Below, one piece after another: positions 15,986 through 27,000 of a stretch of 64,000 nucleotides of DNA. The DNA comes from Mugil cephalus (Eukaryota > Chordata > Actinopteri > Mugiliformes > Mugilidae), in NCBI RefSeq assembly GCF_022458985.1, contig NC_061770.1, forward strand, positions 5,762,501 through 5,826,500. Reading direction: 5' to 3'. The stretch's first letter is position 1. The number at the start of each line of letters is the position of its first letter. The position numbers were made by a program, and so were the translations under genes. A model generated the notes under the pieces. That model ran no database searches. It saw only the letters and a list, made by a program, of their open reading frames with translations, and was not told where the DNA came from.

Positions 15986-16706
15986 GGGAGTAAAGCTCCC
16001 ATCAGCACAATAATTGTGAAACAAAGAGAAATGTTAAGATATGTTTACAGCAGCTCCTCGCACACTTTCACACTTGAACACACACACAATCGCACAGGCA
16101 TGCGGAGAGGGCCCCAGTTTACTCAGAGCAAATTGGAAGGATGTAAAAATGACGACGAGCTTATTCAGAAATCTGCCCGTGTTACAAAGCAAAAGCAAGA
16201 GCAGGGAGTTCTGTGATGACTCGAATGGACACATTTCATTTAAGATGCAGCAAACCCAGAGTAAATAGCAGTGGAATTGGGACTGATAGCAAGCAATGTA
16301 TTGGAAGATTTGAAATTCAGACCTTACGCAATGAGTGAAATCACAAAAAAGTCACATATATGAAAGTCTAAGAACAATCTGGACAACTTGTAGTTATAGT
16401 GAAATCTCCCCAAATTGGAGGCCAGCCACTGGACACGGCTTCACTCTGATTGGACTTCACTCAGAGACGCACGGACAAAATGTCTACAGCAATAGACACT
16501 GACAGCTGGACAGCTGTGGCTGAAAGTGATCAAAAAAAGTACTTCCTTTGGTGGAAGGAAACCTGACAGCTGCCGTTGGTTGCGCCTTTTCAAGTCTGGC
16601 AGATATTATCTCATCATTAATGTATGAAGTTGTCTGGGTGTAAACATGCTGATGTTAGCATTCTGATCGAAGCACTGCTGTCACTAACAAACAAATTTCT
16701 TTCAAG

Positions 16707-19365
16707 ATGTCACCTAACCTGAACTTTAGCCTTCAGCGTGAACGGTTTCACGTATCTCTCTTCCCAGCCAACATGTCCGTCCCCATGGCAACAGACATTT
16801 ACCCATCCATCGACTGGCTGACTGGCGTCTCTGAGACACCCATGGGGACAAATGTCACGGAGTGGGAGCGTGACACCCTGCTGGCGGTGGCCGAGGTGGT
16901 GGTGCTAGCGGCCATTTTGATGATGGCGCTGTTCGGCAACGGGCTGGTGCTGGTGGTGCTGCTGAGGCGGCGGAAGCACCACAACCCGCTGCACCAGTTC
17001 ATGCTCAACCTCTGTCTGGCCGACCTGGTGGTGGCGCTGTTCCAGGTGATGCATCCACATTTGTACCATGTGTGAAGGGTTGAGAAACCGTAGCGACGTT
17101 CCCAAACCACCAGTCAATCAAATGTGGGCTCAAATTTGAATCTGAAACATAAAGATTGAGATAACTTTTCAAAACTCTCCACACATATATTCTGACATAC
17201 CTTCTCCCCTTCATCCCCGAGGTGCTGCCCCAGCTGGTGTGGGACGCCAAAGGCCAATTTCCTGGCCCGGATTTCTTGTGTCGTCTGGTGAAATACCTTC
17301 AGGTGCTCGGGATGTTCGCCTCCTCCTACATGATCGTGGCCATGACAGTGGACCGTCACTACGCTATCTGCTGCCCTCTGCTGGCGCACCGCAGCGTAGC
17401 CACGCAGCGCTGGAACACCTTCATAGTCCTGGCCTGGGTATTGTCGCTGCTGCTCAGCCTGCCGCAGGTAAGACGTCAGAGGGCATCAATGAGTCTTTGA
17501 TTAAGTTTAACGCTCAGGCAGCTCAACATTTAAAAGCAGGCAATATGCTAATTCAAACATACAGGCATTGTGTTTCTCCTCAAATAGTCTTGACATTGAT
17601 TGCTTATATAAATACAATTAATAAGACAGTCTGACCATGGACAAAGAACATCACACTAGTGATGATGTCCAAAGATAAAAAACTAATTTCTAATGAGGTT
17701 GGAGACAGATAATCCAACAGACAAGTGCTCTCCAAAAACTCGAGCTAAAGAACATGTCCGCATGTGTCCTGTGTTTGATCCCGTGCAGATTCTGTTACAT
17801 CTACAGTGATGTTGATCAGTGTTTGAGGTCTTAAATAAATCACCTCCTCGCTCCGCAGGTTTTCATCTTCTCTCGTTCTGAAGTGGCTCCGGGCGTGTAT
17901 GAATGTTGGGGAAGCTTTGCAGAGACCTGGGGCCTCAAAGCCTACGTAACCTGGATGACCCTGGCCGTCTTCATCTTCCCCGTCCTCATCATCACTGTCT
18001 GTCAGGTACGTGGGGGCGGAGCAAAGAAGATTCTTCTCAAACTGAAAATATGAAGTAAATGTAAATGTCATTTCAATGCATCTCTCTCATCCCTCCCCAT
18101 CAAGGTGCGCATTTTCAAAGAGATTCATAACAATCTGTATCTGAAGTCGGAGCGCCGCCTGTCCCCCACATCTCTCCCTCCATCCGGGCGAGACAGCCAG
18201 AGAGGAGCAGCAGCAACAGAAGGAGGAGGAGGAGGCGGGAGGGGGAGGTCCAGTCTCCCCATCTACGTTTCACCCCTCATGTTCAACAACTCTGAGAGTC
18301 AGCCCAGTTTTGAGCCTGGATCCACCTACCAGCATCTGCCAATGGGTCCGCTCAGGTCCAGCAGCATCCCATCACACTGTGAAATTCACAGCTACTCTGC
18401 AGTTCACCCTGGTGAGACTGACACACAACACACAGAGCACAGACTGTCTCACTCAATGATCATGATGACTGCTTCTGTTCAAACACGTTTATAGCTCCTG
18501 TATATGAGGACTTAACATCCATCTGAAACAGAGAATTGCACTAACAACATGACATGATGAGAGAAGGTCCAGAGGACGCACCTTTCCAAATGCTAATATA
18601 ATGTTTATAAGCTCCAACCTCTTAGTTTTCAGCCAATTACATATGACTGTAAGCCAGGAATGCAAGGAATGAAGCATAAATAACAATCAACAAATGTACA
18701 AGTCACATATATAACATGTGATGAGTTATTTTAAAGATATATACATATATATATACACACACACCTATTTTACACTCTAATTACAAGTATGAGAAAAACA
18801 AACCGTTATTGGGCTTCCTGTCAGCCGACCTGCAGCCTGACACCACAGCGCCCTCTGCAGGCTGCTCCGCCCACCTACAGAAAGGGACCCCGGGCCGAGG
18901 TGGAGAGGGGTTAGCGGCCATGTCGAAGACAGTGAGGATGACTCTGGTGATCGTGCTGGTCTATTCGCTCTGCTGGGCCCCGTTCTTCAGCGTCCAGCTG
19001 TGGGCCGCCTGGGACCCCGAACCACCTCTGGAGGGTGAATACACACACAAATGCACGTACACAAATCCTCATCCTTATCCTCATTTAACATTTACTAAAA
19101 TAAATTTACTATTTATTCTATGACACTAAATGTCTTTTTGTGGTGATGATGTGGATTATTACTTGAATAAAATATTTACTGTCTCTTCTCATGAAATGAT
19201 TGTGACAATGAGTTTTATTCTCTGTAGATAAAGTGTACACCTTCTTAAAACTTTATCAATGGTTTCATTTATCTTTTTATTTGTACCCTTTTTACTGGCT
19301 GCAGGTCCTCCCGTCTCTCTGTAATGATGCTAGTGGATGTAAAATTTCCCACGGGTTAAAACAAG

Positions 19366-19415
<50 letters not shown>

Positions 19416-20062
19416 AACAAGGCCATTTGCACATCTGCAGACACACAACATTAGTCTCAAGAGATTTGTTTTAAATTCAAATATTTGGACAAGTAAGCAC
19501 TTCAGCAAAGACTATAGAGGTATCAGTTTTGTAAGTAAACTGTGTCGGTAAATTGAGATAAACTTGTTTACATTCAGATTCACAAAACTTAATTTGTTCC
19601 CAAAGGACAATGAAATGCACATAGAGCAGACAACAGCGACATGATGACTGAGTGGAAATGCTCAGTTAAAATAAGTAACATAGAATAAGCCAATATATAT
19701 AATTGAAAAATACAAAGCTGGTAATAAGTAGTGCAAATTAAATGAGTACATGTTACTGGAAGTGCCCAGTTTAACCCCACCTTCCCCTTGAGTAACAGTT
19801 AATCCTTCTTCTGCACTCATCCGTGTTATTTATCTATCTGCCTGCCTGCCTCCTCTTGTGTGTCTGTGTGTGTCCAGGTGCAGCGTTCACCCTGCTCATG
19901 TTGCTGGCCAGTCTGAACTCCTGCACCAACCCCTGGATATACTCGGCCTTCTCCAGCAGCGTGTCCCCGGAGCTCCGGCTGCTGCTGCTCTGCCGGGGAC
20001 GCACTCAGCGCCGGGACTCCCTCCCGAGCGACTCCACCGCCACACACACCTCCAACTACTGA
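16707..20062 (+). CDS. avpr2: V2-type arginine vasotocin/vasopressin receptor (GPCR)
   Basis: Six exons join in frame: 16707-17045, 17222-17467, 17859-18005, 18105-18411, 18825-19034 (or from 18861), 19878-20062, giving up to 477 aa. With the ATG at 16773 it is 455 aa. All seven membrane segments are readable. TM1 has GNGLV, TM2 has [13 protein letters not shown], and TM3 starts after Cys133 and ends in DRH (157-159). The paired extracellular Cys211 lies in [13 protein letters not shown]6 has [21 protein letters not shown] and TM7 has [28 protein letters not shown] before the last intron matches the human V2 receptor, and that intron position is shared. N-glycosylation sites are near N6, N22 and N49, and a C-terminal Cys could be palmitoylated. 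V2 receptors couple vasotocin to Gs/cAMP in osmoregulatory epithelia. The third intracellular loop is unusually long (over 120 residues) with a Gly run. Which teleost V2 subtype this is cannot be settled here. Confidence 0.93.
19336..19414 (+). mobile_element. LINE 3' tail with (TATC)n microsatellite
   Basis: GTAAAATTTCCCACGGG is followed by AAGTATC and about twelve TATC units. This is the usual 3' end of fish CR1/L2/Rex-type LINEs (AATTTCCC..GGG..AATAAAGTATC). It lies in the last intron of avpr2. Only the tail is present. Confidence 0.55.
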
Positions 20063-23000
20063 ACAATGTACAGCACAACGACTACACTGTGACACTATGT
20101 CGTTTGGCACATAAACACGCACACACACACACACGACTGTTCTCGTTAATGGATGAGTCAGTCTGGCTTTAATAACTCACTTGTTATTACCGGGAATTAG
20201 CCGAGGTCACTGTTAGCAGGGGGCTCTCAAGTCAACACGCCGCACATTTTTTAAACACAGACTGTATACAGAATAGATTAGCAATCTGTGGATGGATGAG
20301 GCGAAGGCAAACTCAATCAGCGACCTATCAGCCAACCAGAAAATAGGATTTCTTGTTGCCAGGTGAAATAGCAGCGCCACAATACGCGCTGTATTTTCTG
20401 TCCTCAGAGTCTTAAGTAGAACAGTTCGTTTGGTTTAAGGGAATTTGTCCTTTATAAGGTTATTATACTAATAGTTATCCACTTCATCCGCGCCCGCTCC
20501 AAAACAAAACAAACAAACAAAAAACAAAGAAAAACTAAAACGTGAGCCCGCTGTTAGCTTAGCATAGCTGGAAACAGACCGAAACAGACTGTGCACAAAG
20601 ACCGTAAACCAGTACAGTTTGAGTTTCTCAGTTTGTGACTGATCGTTGGTGGCCGATGAACTGAATATATCTATGTGACCTGAAGGCCAGAAGTACTAGG
20701 TTATTAACAGTTAATTTGGTTTCAATCGAGAGATTTAGTGTCGTTAGGTGAATTTTTCTCCCGCGAGGCTCCAGTCTTCCAGGTTAGCTCCCATAGCTAA
20801 AGGGTTGTTAGCATTACTATTTACTGTTACTATTTAACAGGCGCATTTCCCACGATGTTCAACTGATCTCCAACTATAAGGGATCGTTTAGATTTTAACT
20901 GCTGTAAGGCATTTTTTTTCATAATGTGCCATTATTGTAAATGCACCATTCCTGTAATTTGTACATAAATCCAAACATTGTTCTTTTTGTTTTAAAAACA
21001 GTTTATTCATTCTCACTAGTCATACAAACATCACACATACAAACATAAAAACATCCACTGCAACTAACTGAAAAAAAAAAAACTTTTTTTCTCAACATAA
21101 AATTATTTGATCTTTTTTTATATATACAAAACACTAGGATGTGCTGGGGCAATAAGTACCATTTTTAAACCCCCTGCACCAGAAAATATTAACCTAATTT
21201 TCGATGAAACAGGATTTTTTTTAAATATACGCAGTATTGTGCCACCTTTATTCAAATTCTTGTCTCAAAGGCAAAATAACAGAAGTTTTCAGTCAATTTA
21301 TGATCAGAATCAGCCTAGTGAATAACAGTATAATACTGTAAATGGTGTAAATGAATGGAATTTAGGGTTTAGAGCAGTGGGATGTGGACACAGAGAAAGC
21401 AAGTCTGTCTGCAGATCATCTCTTTCCCCTGAAAGAAGACCAGTGACCTCAAGAGATTTGCTTTAGATTCAAGTATTTGGACAGGTGGACACTTGATGAC
21501 AGAGAAAGTAGTTTCCCATTGGTACCATGAGTACCTTTAAAAGTAACACACAAGCTGACGTGCATTAAAAATCAAAGAGCGTTTACTCTTTGAGTTACAC
21601 ACTGTGATTAACTGTTTTGAAGACTACAGGGTCCCGACAGGTGAGTGTAAATTATTGTTGAGGACTGTCTATGCGTGATTTTGTTACACTCTGGATCAAT
21701 AAAATGTCTATTTACCTACTCTGATCACTTCCTGATTGAAAGCAGAGCTGCAGCCCTTCCTGCTGTGAAGTCATTAAGTTGTGGCTGTATGAATGGTTAC
21801 ACATTGCACTCCGTATGCAGCTTTGGATCTTGCTTCTGTGACCGATGCATGACCAACACAAAACAGGACAGTCGGTGTCTTGGACCTTGAAAATGATTTT
21901 TTTTCACAGCCATAATCATAACAACAACAGTGCAGACATGCCTGCAGCCAGTCAGAGAACTGGTGAAGTGCTCCTCTAGTTTTATTTGCCTGAGCAACTC
22001 TCACTGTCGTCACAGCCAACAACAGTGTGCACTTAACTCAATACTGTATCATAGCACAGGTCAGCACTCTGCCATGGGTCACAGTCAATTCTAACTTCAC
22101 TTCATTTTAACCGTGAGCTAAAGCAATCATAGTCCTCAAAAAAATCCTCTCACAACTCTCGGGCCCCATAGACACATTTGGTAATGATATAATAATTTCA
22201 TACAAACAAATTGAAGCAGACAGTGTAAATGTGCACCGTCACCAATTAAATTAAATAGAAAACATGAAATCTGCATCCCTGGTATTTGCCTTGCTGCTTC
22301 AACCACTCGCAGGACATTTTCTCTGTGAAGACGGAAATACTAGAGCAAATGACTGAAGTAGTGTTCCCCTACAGAAACATTTCCATCTTCCATTAAATCT
22401 GGGGTTTCTTCAGATTATAAAGGATTAAGCGCATCATGTTAATTAACAACAAGAAAAGACCAAAACTATATTTGTGTTAGTCCATCTTTCAATACTTTGT
22501 GGCTTCTTCACAACGTGTCCGGCTCTCGTCTCTCAGCGAATTTGTTCTCGAAATTTATTAAACAGCTCACACCTCCACACGTCTTCCGTCCCCTCAGATT
22601 TATACCGAAGCAAAAGCTTCCCAGAGATGTATCAGATACTCCTGCTGGCAGTGACCCCAGTCACCGGTCAGCGGGTATCTGTTACAGACTTGAACGAAGT
22701 AGCTCTGATATGTCACATTTTGTTCTGATTAGAGATAACCTGCAGGACGTGGCCATACTGCAGCGGTTGCATTTCAGACACATGAAATGATGAAACGCTT
22801 ACATTAACACGCATTTCATTTCATCACAATCATTCAATAAAACATTAAAAACCATTAAAAAGATTGAGCTAAAATAGATTTTTTGGGGGTTTGTAGAAAC
22901 TGATATCTGAAAAATTGTTATTCACAATTTAAAAAAAAAACAACAGAGCACATTATGACCCAATACAATTGTGTGCAATTTCTTTTTTTTTTTTTCCTTC

Positions 23001-24051
23001 AATCAAGCTAGTCAAAGTACACACGCGCATCCAGTAATCACACCGTTATTCCTCCCAAAGCCAGTGTGCGGTGCCATTTAACGCTGCGAGTCGTCTCAAC
23101 CTGCAGGCTGCACAGCGGATTTATCTTTCTTGTTCCAACGTGCCTCATCTCTATCAACACGACGTCGGATGAACAGCTCTTCTCGGGGGATGCACAAGCG
23201 CACCGTTCACAGTGCCTCCAATACTGCAGATAACTCACGTGGTGACTTAGTTTCCGACTGTTGAGCACCGCTGCTCTCAAAATGATTCCTGCGTACGTTT
23301 TAAGCTTCCTCCTTTACACTCACAGGTAATTCAGTTTTTGTGTGTTATTTCACATCTCAACTAAAGGTTAAACACGTCACCGATTCCAATATAAGCGTTA
23401 GTCTTCCCTGTGTGGTAGTGAACATCTACTTTATTCCCTAAAGTCTTCCTTTTTTGTGTTCTGTCGCAATGAAATACCGGTGTTGCCTCCAAACTATTAA
23501 CAGTTAAATATACTATAAATTTTCCTACAATATTATGATTGTGGGCTTTTAAATTTCACATCTAGCCCTTGAGGAGTGAAGCAACGCAGGTGTGCGCTGA
23601 AGGTGAGGGAAAACGTACAGTATCTTTGAGTAATGTAACAAAAATGTTCGATTCGACTCTTGCGATGCGTTTTAGGTGATTTTTTAAAAAACGTGTAAAG
23701 TTTGGAACCTTTTGTGGCAGCTAAAGACCCTGAGACAAAGTCCCTGTAGTCTACTGGATTGTGATCTCACAGTCACGCCGTCTGTTGCGTGTCTGTCGAT
23801 CTATATGTAAGCGGTGCCTGTGCTCCTGGAACACTTGCCCAAAGGCACGTTAAATACGACATCCAGAGGCTTGAACATAGTGAAACGCTGATATCTGCCT
23901 AAAATCAACAGCGGCCGGTCTCAGACTCTAATGATACATGGTTGGTTTGTATGGCTTCCGGGTTGTGTGAAAGGGTATTATCTCTCTAAAAAGACAGTGT
24001 GTAGTTATAACTGAAGTGTGTGCGTCCTCCTTCAGCTCGTTTTAGAAATCT
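20063..24051. other. convergent 3' flanks of avpr2 and slc16a1
   Basis: The avpr2 and slc16a1 stop codons face each other across this stretch, which should hold both 3' UTRs. A plus-strand AATAAA is at 21698-21703. On the minus strand, AATAAA occurs for example at 23435-23430 and at 21007-21002. The sequence is AT-rich with poly-A and poly-T runs. I see no further gene. Confidence 0.55.
20117..20134. repeat. (CA)n microsatellite
   Basis: A short CA run in the avpr2 3' UTR, about 55 bases after the stop. Confidence 0.85.
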
Positions 24052-27000
24052 TTACACTATGTCCTCGTCCATCTTGGCAACGTCCTCCAGTGTGACAGCA
24101 GCTGGCACCTTGTTCTCCTCCACCTGGCCGTCAGATTTTGTCGGTGAAGGAGGTTCTAACATGGCAGCGCGCTCCTCTTTCTGGTCCTCCCTCTCTTTTC
24201 TCTCCTCCTCTTTCTTCTCTTTTGCCAGCAGACGGTAGTTGATGCCCATTCCCACGAAGAGGAAGACGCTTGAGATAATGAGGATGATGCCACAGGAGAC
24301 ATAGGTGTAGTCGTAGTGTTTGTAGTAGGTGTAGAATTGGCCTGAAGGTGGACAAGAAAGAGAACAGTCAGATTTCAAGGTTTGTGTTAATATTTGTAAT
24401 CTTTAAAAAAAAATCTTACAAACAATCCCCCAATCACAATGCTGCAGGCTGGATTTGTTACCTGTTAGCGGGGGCCCTAAAAGCACCGGTCCACACTCCA
24501 CTATCGTGACCAGACCCACAGCCGAAGAAAACCTCTGAGCTCCCACCAGGTCCATCAGTGTCTCAAACAACACTGAACTCAGCCAGCCGAAAGCGAAACC
24601 AAAGAAGATGGCGTACACCACAAATCCTGTGTAGTCCACAGACAGCGGCGCCAGTACGTGGCACACTCCGTTGTAGAGGACGGCAGCGGCGAAGAAGTAC
24701 TGCACCCTGGGCCGCACCCACTTCGTGTTAGCAAGCAAGCCCATGGAGGGCCGAGCGAACATGTCGACAAAGGCCAGCACTGACAGGAGGAAGGCCGCCT
24801 TTTCTTTGCTGATGTCCTTGCTCTTGGCGTAATTAGAGAGGAAGACGAGCGGAGAGAAGAGGCCGAAGAACATGACCACATTGCCCATCAGGTAGAGCAG
24901 GAAGCCGCGGTGCTTGAACAGCGTCAGGTCGATGAAGGAGTTGATGGTCTGCAGGCACGTCTTACGTTGCGGCTGGACTGAATTCTCTCCCTCAGAGTCG
25001 GGCTTGGCCGGCTGAGGTTTGGGTCCAATGGGACGCATCAGGGAGCCGGCAACGCAGCAGTTGAGCAGAAGTCCTCCCAGGATGAGGAAGCTGCCCCTCC
25101 ACCCGAACGCATCATACAGCCAGGAGTTGAGAGGAGCCAAAGTGGACAGAAACACGGGGCTGCCCGCCATAGCAATGCCGTTGGCGATGGGCCGCCGCTT
25201 GAAGAAGTATTTACCGATCATAGTGAGCGCAGGATTCAAGTTGAATGCCAGCCCCAATCCTGAGGAGAGGAAGGAAAGATTAGGAGGTTACACTAGGAAC
25301 AGAAGCTTTAAGTATCAGCTCGCTGTTGAGTTCAATGATTTCTGCTCTCATAGCCAAGTTGTTGCTGCTGCTGCTGAACTTCATGAAGGATTTCTCCACT
25401 AATGAGCCAGATATTTCTCTCAGGAATGAGTGGAGACCGAACAGAATAATAAAAAAAACTGGACTGAACAGGTAGAGACAAACTCCTTAACAGCTAGATG
25501 TGCACATTTGATGGAAATGAATCATTCAGTCTCTTAACTAAAATATACAGGAGATTACAGGATTTATTTTGATGAATTTAGCCCACAGGTGAATTTGTTG
25601 CCAACCAGAATGACTCTGAAATCCGCTGACTGGCCAAAAAAAAAAAGTCTGAAATGCTGTAACATGTCTTGAAATTCATGTTGGTCATATTGTCCCGTAA
25701 AATGTAGTATTAATGTTGATCTCTAAGTCACATGACTGTAAATCAGAGCCAGAAGCAGAAATAGCAGAGCTACTAACCTCCCACCACTCCAATGAAGAAA
25801 TACAGCTGCTCCACAGTGTTGCAGAAGGAGGCTGCAACAAGTCCTGACCCCGCTAGACAGCCGCCAGCCATCATGATCGGTCGGCTGCCATATTTGTTCA
25901 CGAGGATACTGCTGATGGGACCTGGACAGAAAGAACAGAGAGCTGAGTAAAGCTGATGGTGTTGATCCTTGGTTTTAATAATTAATCACTGTAATGAACA
26001 ATCTTGAAGACTTTTAGTCATCATTTATCAGCCCACAAAGTTTGTCCTAAAGTGACCTCAGAGCAAGTCCCTGCTTTAGGACACTATGAAGAAATTTCAG
26101 TTTGAGCAGTAGACATAATAAAACAATGTATCAATCCATAGGCCACATTAAATAAAACTAGAATGCATAGAGGTGTTTTTAGGACTTGAGGGCTTTCATC
26201 TGATTTTAGTCATACAAGATAAATAAAATAAATTTCTGTGCGTGTTTGGAAAACAAGATATTTTATGATGTCACCTCACACACAGATTGCAAGATGCACT
26301 CCACCAAAAGATTAGACAAAAACTGATCAAAAAGTGCAGCTTAATAGAAGAAAAATAAGATTCATTAGCTGCAGCAGCATATGTGTAGGTATATATGCTG
26401 ACTGTGAGGTTGATAAACAACAAATAAATGGTTTATTTGTATCAAATGAAATTACCATTTTTAATGAAACAGAATACAATTTAATACCAAAAAAATGATA
26501 CAGATGATTTTATCATAATGCAGGAGTTATATTCCATAATAAGTAAACATATCCAAAGTCAGTTAATAGCCTTAAAATACATTTAAATAAATAAATAAAA
26601 AGTAAATTAAACCGTCCAACACTGAGTGTTACAGAGCCTGATATGACACTAGCATATAATTTCAACTATTCACCAACAGGTGGTGCTATGATGGCAGCAA
26701 AACAAAAATAAAAAGAAGAACAATGATTGTGTAATGGCCCAGTTATATGGAGAAACAAGGGAGGGAAGGAAGAGAGGTTCCAATGAAAAGGGGAGGAGTG
26801 AGTCATGCAGTGCAAAGTACTGTTTTATGATAAAGTTATGCACATTAAAAGAGAAGAGAAGAGAAGAGAAGAGAAGAGAAGAGAAGAGAAGAGAAGAGAA
26901 GAGAAGAGAAGAGAAGAGAAGAGAAGAGAAGAGAGCCAGGCTCGCTATGAATGGGTCCTCACAGGCTGCCACTGAATACAAAGTAAAGGGCTGCACAATC

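Larger units (their letters stand above)
10983..16706. other. intergenic region between idh3g and avpr2
   Basis: After the idh3g 3' UTR this stretch is mainly AT-rich DNA. It holds an L1-like LINE scrap (about 11960-12440), TA microsatellites (12507-12522, 12820-12838), a CA/GA microsatellite (13482-13546), an imperfect inverted repeat (13801-13874), a short piece of a common fish repeat (14858-14890) and a CA repeat (15964-15985). I see no protein-coding gene. A possible noncoding exon is listed separately. Confidence 0.6.
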
